Assembly (NCBI GenBank): GCA_964655245.1
Contig: CAZZLQ010000002.1
Location: 1-64,000, forward strand
Direction: 5' to 3'
Source of the DNA: JBEIHI01 sp964655245
GTDB lineage: Bacteria; Bdellovibrionota; UBA2394
DNA: 64,000 nt
Shown here: positions 16,484 through 26,315 of the stretch, piece after piece
Layout of the letters: each line of letters starts with the position of its first letter
How positions within the stretch are numbered: the stretch's first letter is position 1
The notes under the pieces: generated by a model
The model's database searches: none
What the model saw: the letters and a program-made list of their open reading frames with translations, nothing else
Told to the model about the DNA's origin: nothing
Position numbers and translations under genes: made by a program

Positions 16484-17674
16484 ATGAAACAAGTTTCGAC
16501 AGGAATTGAATCACTCAAAGGCGAGCTTTCTCGCTGGAAAAAATCTCACAAACGAAAGCCTCGCGTTGGCATCTTGTGTCATCCCTCCAGCGCGTCGCGT
16601 CAATTTGAACATCTCAAAACAGTCGTCGATGCACACGCCGAACTCGTTTGCTCCTTTGGTCCACAGCACGGAATTCACGGCGAAACTCAAGACAATATGA
16701 TTGAGTGGCAAGACCATCATGACGAGAAGGGCCGCCCTGTTCATTCACTGTATGGCGAGCGAAGAATTCCTACACCTCAATCCCTTCAGGGGCTTGATCT
16801 TGTCATCTGCGATCTTTTTGATGTGGGCGCCCGATACTATACGTTCATCTACACCCTCTATTATATGATGGAGGTTTGCGGAACTCTTCGAATTCCTGTT
16901 TGGATTTGCGACCGGCCCAATCCACTCGGTGGCAACCTTGTCGAGGGCAACATCTTAGACACTCGTTACAAATCTTTTGTCGGCCTTCATCCCATCACTG
17001 TTTGCCACGGAATGACTATTGGTGAGCTTGCTCAATTCTTTTTGCAATTCTGCTCACAGATCCCACAGATCAAAATTCTCAAGATGAGGGGCTGGACGAG
17101 GTCCATGTTTTGGAAAGACACGGGCCTTGTTTGGACTCTGCCCTCTCCCAATATGCCAAATGACCAGACGGCACTTGTCTATCCTGGGATGTGTCTATTG
17201 GAGGGAACGAGCATCTCTGAGGGTCGCGGCACAACACGACCCTTTGAGCTGATTGGCGCGCCATTCTTTGATTGGCACCAAATTGAATCCATTTACCAAT
17301 CGGAGGCTAAGCGCCTTGGCCTTGCTCCTGTTATTTTTCATCGACAAGGCTTCATCCCCACATTCCATAAATTCAAGGAGCAGGTCTGCCGAGGAGCTCT
17401 TCAGTTCGTTCCCCGAGCGCGCGGCTTTAAGCCCCTTCGACATATGACTCTGCTGCTTTGGATTTTCCGAAAGCTCTACGCCAACCAATGGCAGTGGAAG
17501 CAGCCACCCTACGAGTACGAGTACCACAAACTCCCCATCGACATCCTCGCCGGGGGGCCAGCCCTGCGCGAAGCCGTCGATGAGCAGCGGCCGCTCAAAG
17601 AGCTCTTTAAAAGCTGGGAGAGGGACGAAAAGGACTTCCACAAAATTCGAAAGCCCTATCTGTTGTATAAATAA
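16484..17674 (+). CDS. DUF1343 family protein, NamZ-like exo-beta-N-acetylmuramidase
   Basis: The 396-residue protein matches DUF1343: CSFGPQHGIHGE, DNMIEWQDHHDEKGRPVHSL, LVICDLFDVGARYYTF, DRPNPLGGNLVEGN, and a later LEGTSISEGRGTTRPFE. The family includes NamZ (GH171), which removes N-acetylmuramic acid from the non-reducing end of peptidoglycan fragments. NamZ relatives are often exported. This one starts MKQVSTGIESLKGEL with no visible signal peptide, so it may act in the cytoplasm on recycled fragments. RBS GAGG precedes the ATG. It is followed by mfd 34 bases later. Confidence 0.8.
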   Translation: MKQVSTGIESLKGELSRWKKSHKRKPRVGILCHPSSASRQFEHLKTVVDAHAELVCSFGPQHGIHGETQDNMIEWQDHHDEKGRPVHSLYGERRIPTPQSLQGLDLVICDLFDVGARYYTFIYTLYYMMEVCGTLRIPVWICDRPNPLGGNLVEGNILDTRYKSFVGLHPITVCHGMTIGELAQFFLQFCSQIPQIKILKMRGWTRSMFWKDTGLVWTLPSPNMPNDQTALVYPGMCLLEGTSISEGRGTTRPFELIGAPFFDWHQIESIYQSEAKRLGLAPVIFHRQGFIPTFHKFKEQVCRGALQFVPRARGFKPLRHMTLLLWIFRKLYANQWQWKQPPYEYEYHKLPIDILAGGPALREAVDEQRPLKELFKSWERDEKDFHKIRKPYLLYK

Positions 17675-17708
17675 GAGGCAATTCCCAGGCTGAACTTTCA
17701 AACGAAAC

Positions 17709-20700
17709 TTGATATGGTTTCGCTGCTTGGAACCAAAGACACATACGATTCACGGGCTTGCCGCATCCAGTCCGCTTTATTTTATTGCTGAGCACTTCGA
17801 TTCAGCCCTCGTCGTCTTTCCGACCAGGGTGGACCTGTCGCGCGCGCGAGAAACCCTCTCTTATTTTAAGCCAGACGCCCAAGTACTTGCCTTTCCAGCT
17901 TTTGAAAGATTTTTTGAGCCCCTTAAGCAGGAGCCCGGCATTTTGTACGACCGCCTTCGGACTCAAAACGAGCTCATCGACCGGCAGTCCAAGCAAGTCT
18001 TTGTGCTGACTAACCTGCCCGCCCTATCTCATCGCACGCTTTCTAAGCGCAGATTCTCCACAAGCCGGCTCACACTTAAGAAATCGGATTGGATGAGCCG
18101 CGACAAACTCATCATGGATCTAAGCAGCCTCGGCTATCGAAGAGACGATCTCGCAGAAGATCCGGGCTTTTACTCCGTTCGAGGCTTTCTCCTGGACGTC
18201 TTTCTTCCCTACCGAACCCATCCTGTACGAATCGAATTCTTTGGTGATGAAATCATTTCGATTCGATCTTTCGAAGCATCATCTCAAAGATCTCTCGAAG
18301 AGCTGAATGAGTTAATCATCCCCCCCGTTCGAGAGCTCATCACCACATCCGAGCGCTGGAGCAAAGCTAAAGAGCGCATCAAAGACTACGGGGACTCAAG
18401 AGGAGTTGGCTTTGATGAGCGAGAGAAACTTTTCTTTGATCTAGAAAACAATCGGGACGTTCTTGAGCCTCGCTGGCTTCTTCCTGCATTTGAGGAACAG
18501 CTTGAGACTCTTTTTGATTACCTTCCAAACAAAATTCCTCTCGTTTGGGTGGACCCCGAAGAAGCTCGCGAAGACTTTGAGCGCGCTCAGCGCGACGATG
18601 CACGATCATTTGAATCACTGAACAAACTTGCCTTTCCTTTGGAACAAACGATCGACCCACTCTCAGATCTTCTCAACAAATCGGGCTCAGAGCTTCGATC
18701 CCTTGTTTCGGCGAAAGGCCTTGGATATCAAGTCGAAGGCCTTGAGACGCTGCGCGATCGGCTGGTCAAATCAAAATCTTTCGGCCCCCTTGAGTCTCTT
18801 TGTCTTGATCTTGCGGATAAGGGCATCAAAACCGATCTCATCATCAACTCTCCCAAGCGCCGAGAGGCTCTCCTCGAAAGCCTTGAGAAAGCACGAAGTC
18901 ACATACGATTTCATGATGGCCCACCTTTTGATGGATTTGTTTCAACAACATTTCAGCGCGCATTTATTACAGAGCGAGATATTTTTGGCGTTAAGCGCAA
19001 ACACAGTGGATCTGCTCAAAAAACAAAAGAGGATTTTCTTCGGCAGTTTTCCGATCTTGTCGACGGCGACTATGTCATCCACGAGGATCATGGGATCGCT
19101 CGATATCATGGACTTCAGCAACTCGAAATCAACGGCGGAAAAACCGAGTTTCTCGTTCTCGAATATGCAGACAACGACCGGCTTTATCTTCCCGTCTATC
19201 GATTGGACAAGCTCTCCCGCTATGTCAGCGATGAATACGGCTCCCCACGACTTGATCGGCTTGGCTCAACCGCTTTTGCAAAACGGAAATCAAAAATACG
19301 AGAAGACATTCTTCGTATCGCACACGAACTCTTGCAGATCGCAGCTGAGCGTCGGCTCAGCCGCGTTGAACGACAAAAATACGATGAAGCCAAGCTTCGC
19401 GCCTTCGGGGATGCGTTTGCGTACGACCTGACAGGCGATCAAGAGCAGGCCGTCCAGGAGATTCAAGAGGATCTCAACAAAAATCATCCCATGGATCGAC
19501 TCATTTGCGGAGATGTTGGGTTTGGCAAGACCGAGGTTGCCATGCGAGCGGCCATGATTGCACTCCTTCGAGGACAGCAAGTAGCCCTTCTTGCGCCTAC
19601 AACAGTTCTTGTTGAACAACACTACCGAGGCCTTCAAAGAAGATTTAAGGATTTCAATTTCAAAATCGAGCGCCTCTCACGGTTCGTTTCGGCAGCTGAC
19701 CAAAAAAAGATCGCGGATCGCCTGAAAAAGGGTGAGGTGGATCTCGTCGTCGGAACGCACCGGCTTCTGGGCTCTGACATCGAGATGAATCGTTTGGGGT
19801 TATTGATTGTAGATGAGGAGCAAAAGTTCGGCGTCAAACACAAAGAGCGTCTGAAAAAAATGCGAGCTCAGGTCGACATTTTGACTCTCTCTGCCACGCC
19901 CATTCCTCGAACGCTTCAGCTGTCGGTTTCTGGCATTCGGGAGCTGAGCCTGATTACAACTCCACCTGAGAATAGAGAATCAGTCCGAACTTTTGTGGCA
20001 GGATTTGAAGAAAGCCTGATTCGATCGGCGATCGAGCGAGAACTAGCACGAGGCGGACAAGTGCTGTTTGTTCACAACAGAGTGCAAACGATTGATGCTC
20101 TTTCACAGAAGCTGCGTGCGTGGATGCCCAAACTTCGTTTTGTTGTTGCTCATGGACAGATGAAGGAGACTGACCTTGAGCAGCGGATGATTGAATTCAT
20201 CGAAGGCAAAGCTGAGCTCTTGCTCGCAACGTCCATCATCGAAAACGGAATCGACATTCCGACTGCCAACACGATTTTAATCGATCACCCTGAACTGTTT
20301 GGTTTGAGCAACCTCTACCAATTGCGCGGCCGGGTGGGCCGAAGCTTTCAAACCGCTTATGCCTACTTTCTCGTTCACGAGGAAACGCGCCTGACGCCCG
20401 AGGCCTCAAAACGGCTTCAGGTCATTCAAACCTACACAGAGCTGGGCAGTGGTTTTAACGTGGCGACTCACGACATGGAAATCAGAGGCTCTGGTAATAT
20501 TTTAGGCGAGGAGCAGTCTGGTGTGATTGCGGAGGTTGGGCTTGAGCTTTATACACAAATGCTTCAAGAGACGCTTCGCGAGATTCAAAATCAAAAACCC
20601 ACAGCTCCTCTGCCCGAACTCAATACTGGATACACTGCCTTTATCCCCGAGTCCTACATCCCGGATGCGAGCATCCGAATTCTCACCTACCGCCAACTCA

Positions 20701-21104
20701 ATCGAGTTCGATCGCCTGCTGAGCTGGGGGAGCTCGAAGAGGAGCTGCTCGATCGATTTGGCTTCTATCCACCCGAGCTTGAGAACTTCTCTCAACTCAT
20801 TAAGATTCGAACGCTGACAGTGCCTCTCAAGGCGCAGGCCATTGACCTTTTCCCCGGCCGGATGACGATTCAACTTGGACCCGACACGCCCCTTGAGCCC
20901 AAAAAGCTACTGCCACTATTGGGCAAAGAGCTGAGTATAGACCCCAAAGGCCGCCTTTCTTACGTCTTTGAGTCCGCGATCAAAAAGCCCCAAGAAGCCA
21001 CTTCGAGCAAAGGAAAGCCGCCAGAGTTTGAGGATTTCGAGCGATGTCGTGCCCTGATCAAAAAGCTCTGCGATTTAGCGCAAGTCTCCGTTGAGAATGT
21101 TTAG
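17709..21104 (+). CDS. mfd: Transcription-repair coupling factor Mfd
   Basis: This 1131-residue protein removes RNA polymerase stalled at lesions and recruits UvrA. The N-terminal UvrB-like module shows GILYDRLR. The RNA-polymerase interaction domain follows (GDYVIHEDHGIARYHGL, about residue 450). The translocase has Walker A CGDVGFGKTEVA, the DEEQ box (LLIVDEEQKFGV), SATPIPRTL, and the C-terminal TRCF domain. Length fits the family (~1150). The start is unclear: TTG at 17709 or TTG at 17727, with no strong RBS for either. The two UvrA genes lie on either side at 10.6 and 26.3 kb. Confidence 0.93.
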   Translation: MIWFRCLEPKTHTIHGLAASSPLYFIAEHFDSALVVFPTRVDLSRARETLSYFKPDAQVLAFPAFERFFEPLKQEPGILYDRLRTQNELIDRQSKQVFVLTNLPALSHRTLSKRRFSTSRLTLKKSDWMSRDKLIMDLSSLGYRRDDLAEDPGFYSVRGFLLDVFLPYRTHPVRIEFFGDEIISIRSFEASSQRSLEELNELIIPPVRELITTSERWSKAKERIKDYGDSRGVGFDEREKLFFDLENNRDVLEPRWLLPAFEEQLETLFDYLPNKIPLVWVDPEEAREDFERAQRDDARSFESLNKLAFPLEQTIDPLSDLLNKSGSELRSLVSAKGLGYQVEGLETLRDRLVKSKSFGPLESLCLDLADKGIKTDLIINSPKRREALLESLEKARSHIRFHDGPPFDGFVSTTFQRAFITERDIFGVKRKHSGSAQKTKEDFLRQFSDLVDGDYVIHEDHGIARYHGLQQLEINGGKTEFLVLEYADNDRLYLPVYRLDKLSRYVSDEYGSPRLDRLGSTAFAKRKSKIREDILRIAHELLQIAAERRLSRVERQKYDEAKLRAFGDAFAYDLTGDQEQAVQEIQEDLNKNHPMDRLICGDVGFGKTEVAMRAAMIALLRGQQVALLAPTTVLVEQHYRGLQRRFKDFNFKIERLSRFVSAADQKKIADRLKKGEVDLVVGTHRLLGSDIEMNRLGLLIVDEEQKFGVKHKERLKKMRAQVDILTLSATPIPRTLQLSVSGIRELSLITTPPENRESVRTFVAGFEESLIRSAIERELARGGQVLFVHNRVQTIDALSQKLRAWMPKLRFVVAHGQMKETDLEQRMIEFIEGKAELLLATSIIENGIDIPTANTILIDHPELFGLSNLYQLRGRVGRSFQTAYAYFLVHEETRLTPEASKRLQVIQTYTELGSGFNVATHDMEIRGSGNILGEEQSGVIAEVGLELYTQMLQETLREIQNQKPTAPLPELNTGYTAFIPESYIPDASIRILTYRQLNRVRSPAELGELEEELLDRFGFYPPELENFSQLIKIRTLTVPLKAQAIDLFPGRMTIQLGPDTPLEPKKLLPLLGKELSIDPKGRLSYVFESAIKKPQEATSSKGKPPEFEDFERCRALIKKLCDLAQVSVENV

Positions 21105-21111
21105 TTTTGCG

Positions 21112-22014
21112 ATGATAATTCCCCATATGTTGAGGTTCATCTGCCTGCCTGCTGTTTTAGCCCTCTGTTCCGCCTGTGAACGACGACCCAATCCCCCCAA
21201 AGTTGAAAACGGATCTGCCATAGCTCGCATCGGGGAAAAGATTGTTACAGACAAAGATCTTTCGAAAGCGCTCGACTCGATTAAGAAAAAATTTCCCCGT
21301 GAGTTTTCTGCCCACCCAGAGAAAAAAAGTCTTGTTGAGCAGATGATCAATATCGAGCTGCTCTTTGAGGCGGCAATGAATGCGGGGCTCCAGGATGAGC
21401 CTGAATATAAAACCCGACTAGCTGATCTTTACATCGAAAAACTCAGTGAGAAGGCCCGATCCTCGATAAAGGATTCGGATCTCCTCGCTTTCTATCAGGA
21501 AAACAAAACCGCTATTGATCAGGTATCAGCCCGGCACATTCTTATGAAGTCTCAGGATCGCTCGAAGCTCGAGCAGCTCCGAGGCGATTTGCTTAAAGAT
21601 CCATCAAAATTTCCTGAGTTAGCAAAACAATATTCAGTCGATGGGTCAGCTTCTCGCGGGGGCGACCTGGGGCTTTTTTCTTTTGGCATGATGGTTGAGC
21701 CTTTTTCGCGAGCAGCCTTCGCCCTTAAGGCTAAGGGCGACATCTCGCCAGTGATCGAGTCTCAATATGGCATTCATCTCATTCAGCTGGTCGATGATCA
21801 TCGAGGATTTGACAAGAACAGGGCTGCAATCGAGGCGTTCTATACGAGGAAGGCCCAATCGGACTTACTTCAAAAAGAGGTCGCCCGTCTTCGCTCTCAA
21901 AAGAAAATAGAGATTTATGATGAGGCTCTTCAAAAAATGTCCCCCCTTCCTGAAATTATCAACCAAGATCCTAGCGAGACGATGAAGATCAATGTGCCCT
22001 CGATCCCTCAGTAA
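21112..22014 (+). CDS. SurA/PpiC-type peptidyl-prolyl isomerase lipoprotein 1
   Basis: The product is a lipoprotein: hydrophobic leader and lipobox LCSAC, then a SurA-type N-terminal helical domain (ARIGEKIVTDKDLSKAL). A well-formed parvulin domain follows (ARHILMKSQ, GGDLGLFSFGMM, YGIHLIQLVD). It should help fold outer-membrane or secreted proteins in the periplasm. The start is uncertain. ATG at 21112 lies just after the mfd stop and allows coupling. ATGs at 21097 and 21127 are alternatives, and all keep the lipobox. It is the first of three related genes in tandem. Confidence 0.8.
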   Translation: MIIPHMLRFICLPAVLALCSACERRPNPPKVENGSAIARIGEKIVTDKDLSKALDSIKKKFPREFSAHPEKKSLVEQMINIELLFEAAMNAGLQDEPEYKTRLADLYIEKLSEKARSSIKDSDLLAFYQENKTAIDQVSARHILMKSQDRSKLEQLRGDLLKDPSKFPELAKQYSVDGSASRGGDLGLFSFGMMVEPFSRAAFALKAKGDISPVIESQYGIHLIQLVDDHRGFDKNRAAIEAFYTRKAQSDLLQKEVARLRSQKKIEIYDEALQKMSPLPEIINQDPSETMKINVPSIPQ

Positions 22015-22918
22015 GCTCTTGTTCATCGCTCTTCTGACGGGCGGCTGCTCTCTGCCACCATCCAAGAGCACGCCGATTGCTCGTGTCAATGGAAGCGAGG
22101 TGACCCTTGGTGACTATCAAGATTTGATGGAAAGTCTGCGGCCCAAGGAAGGAGTCGATTCGAGCGAGAAAAAGGCAGAGCTTCGAAATCTTGTGATCCG
22201 AACTTTGATTCGACGAGAGGTCGTAGTAACAGAGGCCAAGAAGAAGGGAATCACACTCTCCAGCGAGGAGGTTCAAGAGGGGCTTAAGAAGTTTAAGGAT
22301 GGCTACTCTGAAACGTCATTTGAACAGAGCCTCTCTGATCAAATGATTGACGCCAACATCTGGCACAGAAATGTTGAACAGAGTCTTTTGATCGAAAAGC
22401 TCTTTGATGAGTCCGCCCCCAAGATTCCCCCTCCTTCGAATCGAGAGCTGATGGAGTTTTTCGAAAGAAACCGCCATCTCTTTCAAAAGAAGGCGAGCGT
22501 TCGAGCACAACATATTGTTGTCGCCCAGCAAGCCTTGGCCGATGAGATTCGCAGCAAGCTCAAGAAGCGCCCGCAGGACTTTGTCTCACTTGCGAAAGAA
22601 CACAGCAGCGGCCCCGAGGCCCAAGACGGCGCCATCATTCAAGTCGACAAGGACACACTGCCGGAAGCTCTCGACGACGCCCTCTTTTCTCTGAAGATCG
22701 GGGAGACTTCTGCCGTCATTCAAAGTCCGTACGGCTTTCATCTCTTTAAGATTGTCTCCCGCTCCCCGGCTCTCAATTTGGACTTTCAACACGTCAAGGA
22801 GCAGATCGCCGCCAAGCTGACTCGACAGCGCAAGCTCGAGTGGATTGATCGCTTCGAAGAGAAGCTCATCCGAATGGCAGATATTGAGTACAATCGGGAC
22901 CTTATAAAAAAGCTGTAA
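21992..22918 (+). CDS. SurA/PpiC-type peptidyl-prolyl isomerase lipoprotein 2
   Basis: The 308-residue protein has a short leader with lipobox TGGC near residue 19, an N-terminal SurA-like segment (ARVNGSEVTLGDYQDL), and a parvulin domain (VRAQHIVVAQQ, EHSSGPEAQDGAI, YGFHLFKIV). ATG at 21992 has GAAGA upstream. It overlaps the end of the first PpiC gene by 23 bases, so the pair is co-translated. It is probably a periplasmic, membrane-anchored foldase. Sequence divergence from gene 1 suggests different clients. Confidence 0.82.
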   Translation: MCPRSLSKLLFIALLTGGCSLPPSKSTPIARVNGSEVTLGDYQDLMESLRPKEGVDSSEKKAELRNLVIRTLIRREVVVTEAKKKGITLSSEEVQEGLKKFKDGYSETSFEQSLSDQMIDANIWHRNVEQSLLIEKLFDESAPKIPPPSNRELMEFFERNRHLFQKKASVRAQHIVVAQQALADEIRSKLKKRPQDFVSLAKEHSSGPEAQDGAIIQVDKDTLPEALDDALFSLKIGETSAVIQSPYGFHLFKIVSRSPALNLDFQHVKEQIAAKLTRQRKLEWIDRFEEKLIRMADIEYNRDLIKKL

Positions 22919-22975
22919 AATCCATTACTTATCGGGCTCCCCATTGGGCCCCAGAACGTGCTATAGAGGAGCACT

Positions 22976-23893
22976 ATGATGATTGGAGCTCTTTCGACCC
23001 TTTTGATTTACATCGTGGATCCGACTGCCGGCACTTCTTCTGCCTTTTCCGAGAAGATCGAAGCGCGAGTGGGCAACAAGATCATTACCTCATCTGATCT
23101 TGATGGGATGGTTCAAGCGCTCAAACAGTCTGCTCAAAACCAACCTCAAGACTTGGTACGAAAGAAAGCCCTCGAAACACTGATCGACCGCTCCCTCATT
23201 AGTATCTATTTAACCCAACTGGGCGCACCGATTACCGATCGCGAAGTTGATCAGAGAATCAACGCGATCAAATTTCAAAATAACATTACTTCTCAAGATG
23301 ATTTCCGAAGCCTGCTCCAAAAGCAGGGGCTCACCTTTGAAGCCTTTCGCGATCAAGTTCGATCTCAAATGGAGTACATGCAGTTCGTAAATTTCATGCG
23401 AAGAGATTCCAATCAGAGCATTGAAGAAAAAGAGCTTCGAGCTCTGTTTCAAGAAAGAGCCAAAGACTTCGCTTCAAATTATGAGCTGGAGCTTCAAGAG
23501 TGCAGCATTCCTCTCACTCGCGAATCAACTGAGATAGACCAGATCATTTCGAAATTCACCGCAGCCCCGCAAAAGTTTGACGAATGTGTCGCCACTCTCA
23601 GCCAGAGTCCTTCAGCCTCAGCTTCCGGTGGAAAGATTGGAAAGTTTAAAATTGGCATGCTTCGCGAGGACATCGAAAAGCTCGTCTTCGAGGCGCCCAA
23701 AGGTGCAGTGGTCGTTGTTCGACAACCCGGAGCGGTTCAACTCATCAAAGTTTTAGATCGGGCCGATGTCGGCCCCCAAAGCTTCGAAAGCGCAAAAGAG
23801 CGATTGAAAGCTCGTCTTCAAGAAGAGCGCCTTCAAAAAGAGATCGAAAAAAAGCTCACCGAGCTCAGAAATTCCACCTATATACAAATTTGA
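22976..23893 (+). CDS. SurA-like chaperone with degenerate parvulin domain
   Basis: This 305-residue protein follows a strong RBS (AGAGGAG). It has an uncleaved-looking or short signal segment, then the SurA N-terminal chaperone fold (ARVGNKIITSSDLDGMVQAL, LIDRSLISIYLTQLGAPITDREVDQRI). The second half, where PpiC belongs, keeps GGKIGKFKIGML and VQLIKVLD but lacks the A-x-H-I and Y-G-x-H catalytic-site motifs. It is likely a holdase-type chaperone for outer-membrane proteins rather than an isomerase. It is the third in the tandem. Confidence 0.75.
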   Translation: MMIGALSTLLIYIVDPTAGTSSAFSEKIEARVGNKIITSSDLDGMVQALKQSAQNQPQDLVRKKALETLIDRSLISIYLTQLGAPITDREVDQRINAIKFQNNITSQDDFRSLLQKQGLTFEAFRDQVRSQMEYMQFVNFMRRDSNQSIEEKELRALFQERAKDFASNYELELQECSIPLTRESTEIDQIISKFTAAPQKFDECVATLSQSPSASASGGKIGKFKIGMLREDIEKLVFEAPKGAVVVVRQPGAVQLIKVLDRADVGPQSFESAKERLKARLQEERLQKEIEKKLTELRNSTYIQI

Positions 23894-23916
23894 TTCGTAT
23901 CTGTTAGCCTCTTGAA

Positions 23917-25311
23917 ATGCTTCGGCTCATTTGCTGGCTGTCCGGTCCAGCTGTGTTTTTATTCCTGGGATTCTTTGTTCCACTGGAGAGTCTTTCCTTT
24001 CAGGCGAGAGTTGTTCTTGCAACGCTGTCCTGGATGTTTGTCTGGTGGCTACTCGAGGCCGTTCCTCTTGCGATCACAAGCCTGTTGCCCCTGATCACCT
24101 TTCCAGCCTTCGACGTTGCTAACCTCAAAACCGTAGCTGCCTCCTATAGTGCGGAAGTCATTTATTTATTTCTGGGTGGATTTCTTCTCGCCCGAGCGAT
24201 TGAAAAGTGGAATGTGCACCTCATTCTTGCCAGAAGAGTTCTCGGTCATGAGGCCCACTCACCTTCTAGGGCGCTGCTATTGTTTATCGGACTGACAGCC
24301 TTTATCTCGATGTGGATCTCAAATACCGCAGCAGCCCTTGTAGTTCTCCCTCTTGTTGCAACACTTCATCATCCCGACCCCAAACAGTCTGTGCGAATGC
24401 AAAAGTCCTTTCGGCTCGCTGTTGCCTATGCTGCATCTGTTGGCGGCATAGCGACCCTCATTGGCTCCCCTCCCAATGCCATCATGGCCTCGATTGCTCA
24501 GCAACAGCTCGGCGTGAAGATTAGCTTTCTCGATTGGATGCTCTTTGGAGTGCCTCTGGCGGTTATAGGCTGCTTCATTGTTTGGCTTTATCTCTCTCGA
24601 TTCGCATTTCCCATTCAGGGCACAGAAGAAGTTCGCGTCCTCACTGAAACCGATTCCTACACTACTTTAAGCCCCGCGCAGAAAAGAGTTTTGATCGTCT
24701 TTGCTGCGACTGTTGTCGCTTGGATTACAAGCGGAGCTCTCTCCTCTTCGGCTTTCTCAGATGCCTCCATTTCGATGATGGCGGTGATCGCCCTGTTCAG
24801 CCTTCCAAGTGGCGAGGGCAACCATCAAAAAATTCTCTCCGCAGAGGATCTCCTTTTCGGTGGCTGGCCCGTCCTTGTTTTGTTTGGAGGCGGCCTTGCT
24901 CTTTCGATGGGGATTGATCGCTCAGGCCTTGGCACAATGATTACTCATTCACTTCACGGACTTTCCAGCCTCTCTCCTTTCATCGTTGTGGTTTGTCTCA
25001 CAGGATTTCTGATTCTCCTGACAGAAATTTCTTCAAACACCGCCATCGCCGCCATTTTTGTTCCGCTGGTGCTCGCGCTGGCACCCGCCGTAGGGCTCCC
25101 CCCGCTCTTAGCTATGATGGCTGTCACGATGGCCGGCTCTCTCTCGTTCATGCTACCAATGGCCACTCCGCCCAATGCTGTTGTGTTTGCCTCAGGCGGC
25201 CTAAGTATCCGCGAAATGATCAGATGCGGAATTGGACTCAATATTCTTTTTTGGATTGTGATTTCACTGAGCGTTTGGTTCCTACTGCCAATCGTTTGGA
25301 CATTCCAATAA
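23917..25311 (+). CDS. DASS (SLC13) family anion transporter
   Basis: The 464-residue membrane protein has about 11-12 hydrophobic segments. Two S-N-T motifs mark the family: WISNTAAALVVLPL near residue 130 and EISSNTAIAAIFVPL in the second half. A conserved GGFLLARAIEKW also fits. DASS carriers move dicarboxylates, citrate or sulfate, usually with sodium. The substrate cannot be told from sequence. No partner enzyme is adjacent; pdxA follows 44 bases later. Confidence 0.82.
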   Translation: MLRLICWLSGPAVFLFLGFFVPLESLSFQARVVLATLSWMFVWWLLEAVPLAITSLLPLITFPAFDVANLKTVAASYSAEVIYLFLGGFLLARAIEKWNVHLILARRVLGHEAHSPSRALLLFIGLTAFISMWISNTAAALVVLPLVATLHHPDPKQSVRMQKSFRLAVAYAASVGGIATLIGSPPNAIMASIAQQQLGVKISFLDWMLFGVPLAVIGCFIVWLYLSRFAFPIQGTEEVRVLTETDSYTTLSPAQKRVLIVFAATVVAWITSGALSSSAFSDASISMMAVIALFSLPSGEGNHQKILSAEDLLFGGWPVLVLFGGGLALSMGIDRSGLGTMITHSLHGLSSLSPFIVVVCLTGFLILLTEISSNTAIAAIFVPLVLALAPAVGLPPLLAMMAVTMAGSLSFMLPMATPPNAVVFASGGLSIREMIRCGIGLNILFWIVISLSVWFLLPIVWTFQ

Positions 25312-25355
25312 ACCTCTCGATCCAAAACCCAAGCCCCCTTAAGATAGAGAAGATC

Positions 25356-26315
25356 ATGGAAGAATTCCGCCTAGCGGCCACAGTTGGCGACCCCTCATCG
25401 ATTGGACCTGAAGTTGCCATTCAAGCTCTCCAAAAGTTTTTCTCAACCAAACGATCTTGCAGTGTTCAGCTCTTTTTGCCGGAGCAAACAGCACTTCGAT
25501 ATCGCTCGGCGCTTCGAACTCTCAAATCAAAAAGGCGTGTTGAGGTGGTTGAAGTCTTGGGTCCACATTTCAATCTGCCCGGAAAGCATTCCGCTCGATT
25601 GGGACTAGAAGCTCTCCGACTCGCGACTGATCTCTGCATTGAAAAGAAGGCTGCAGCCCTCGTCACAGGTCCTTTAGATAAAAATCTCTGTGCCCAAGTG
25701 AACAAGGGCTTTCGGGGTCATACGGAGTACCTTCAAGAGCGATGCAAAGTTCCTAAGACGACAATGCTTCTGTCTGGAGGCCAACTCCAGGTGGCGCTTG
25801 TGACCACACATCTTCCACTCTCTCAAGTTCCGAAGGTGCTCAGCTCTCAAAAGATTATTGAAACGACTCTTCAGGTCTATGATCACCTGAAATCTTTCTT
25901 TCCGAAGCCTCGAATTGCCGTAGCCGCCCTTAATCCTCACGCCTCGGATGGGGGTCTGTTTGGCAATGAGGAAAAGCTGATCATTGAACCGGCCATCAAG
26001 AAGCTCAAAAAGAAAATCCCTCAGATTGCTGGGCCATTTCCAGCCGACTCCCTCTTCGCTAAATCGTTTCACTACGATGCAGTGATTTGCCAGTACCACG
26101 ACCAAGGACTCATTCCGCTCAAGATGCTTCACTTTTATGATGCCGTGAATGTGACACTTGGGCTACCCTTCCTAAGAACCTCTGTGGATCATGGAACGGC
26201 TTTTGATATTGTAGGCAAGGGTCTTGCCTCTTCACAGAGTTACTTCAATTCCCTCGAGTATGCTTATGAATGGGTCCGAGCCAAGCATTCAAATCCGCGG
26301 CGCAAGAGAACATAA
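25356..26315 (+). CDS. pdxA: 4-hydroxythreonine-4-phosphate dehydrogenase PdxA
   Basis: From ATG at 25356 the protein is 319 residues (family ~330). It begins MEEFRLAATVGDPSSIGPEV, the PdxA nucleotide-site start. It contains LVTGPLDKN, GHTEYLQERC, MLLSGGQLQVALVTTHLPL, ALNPHASDGGLFGNEE, and HDQGLIPLKMLHFYDAVNVTLGLPFLRTSVDHGT (given here as consecutive motifs HDQGLIPLK and RTSVDHGTAFD). The product works in DXP-dependent pyridoxal phosphate synthesis. The RBS AGAGAAG supports this start. A longer ORF begins at 24993 inside the transporter gene and is spurious. Its end overlaps the start of the uvrA gene. Confidence 0.92.
   Translation: MEEFRLAATVGDPSSIGPEVAIQALQKFFSTKRSCSVQLFLPEQTALRYRSALRTLKSKRRVEVVEVLGPHFNLPGKHSARLGLEALRLATDLCIEKKAAALVTGPLDKNLCAQVNKGFRGHTEYLQERCKVPKTTMLLSGGQLQVALVTTHLPLSQVPKVLSSQKIIETTLQVYDHLKSFFPKPRIAVAALNPHASDGGLFGNEEKLIIEPAIKKLKKKIPQIAGPFPADSLFAKSFHYDAVICQYHDQGLIPLKMLHFYDAVNVTLGLPFLRTSVDHGTAFDIVGKGLASSQSYFNSLEYAYEWVRAKHSNPRRKRT

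Noticed and set aside
24993..25355. Long upstream extension of PdxA
   Set aside because: It is the DASS transporter 3' end read in another frame. The PdxA family start and an RBS fit ATG at 25356.
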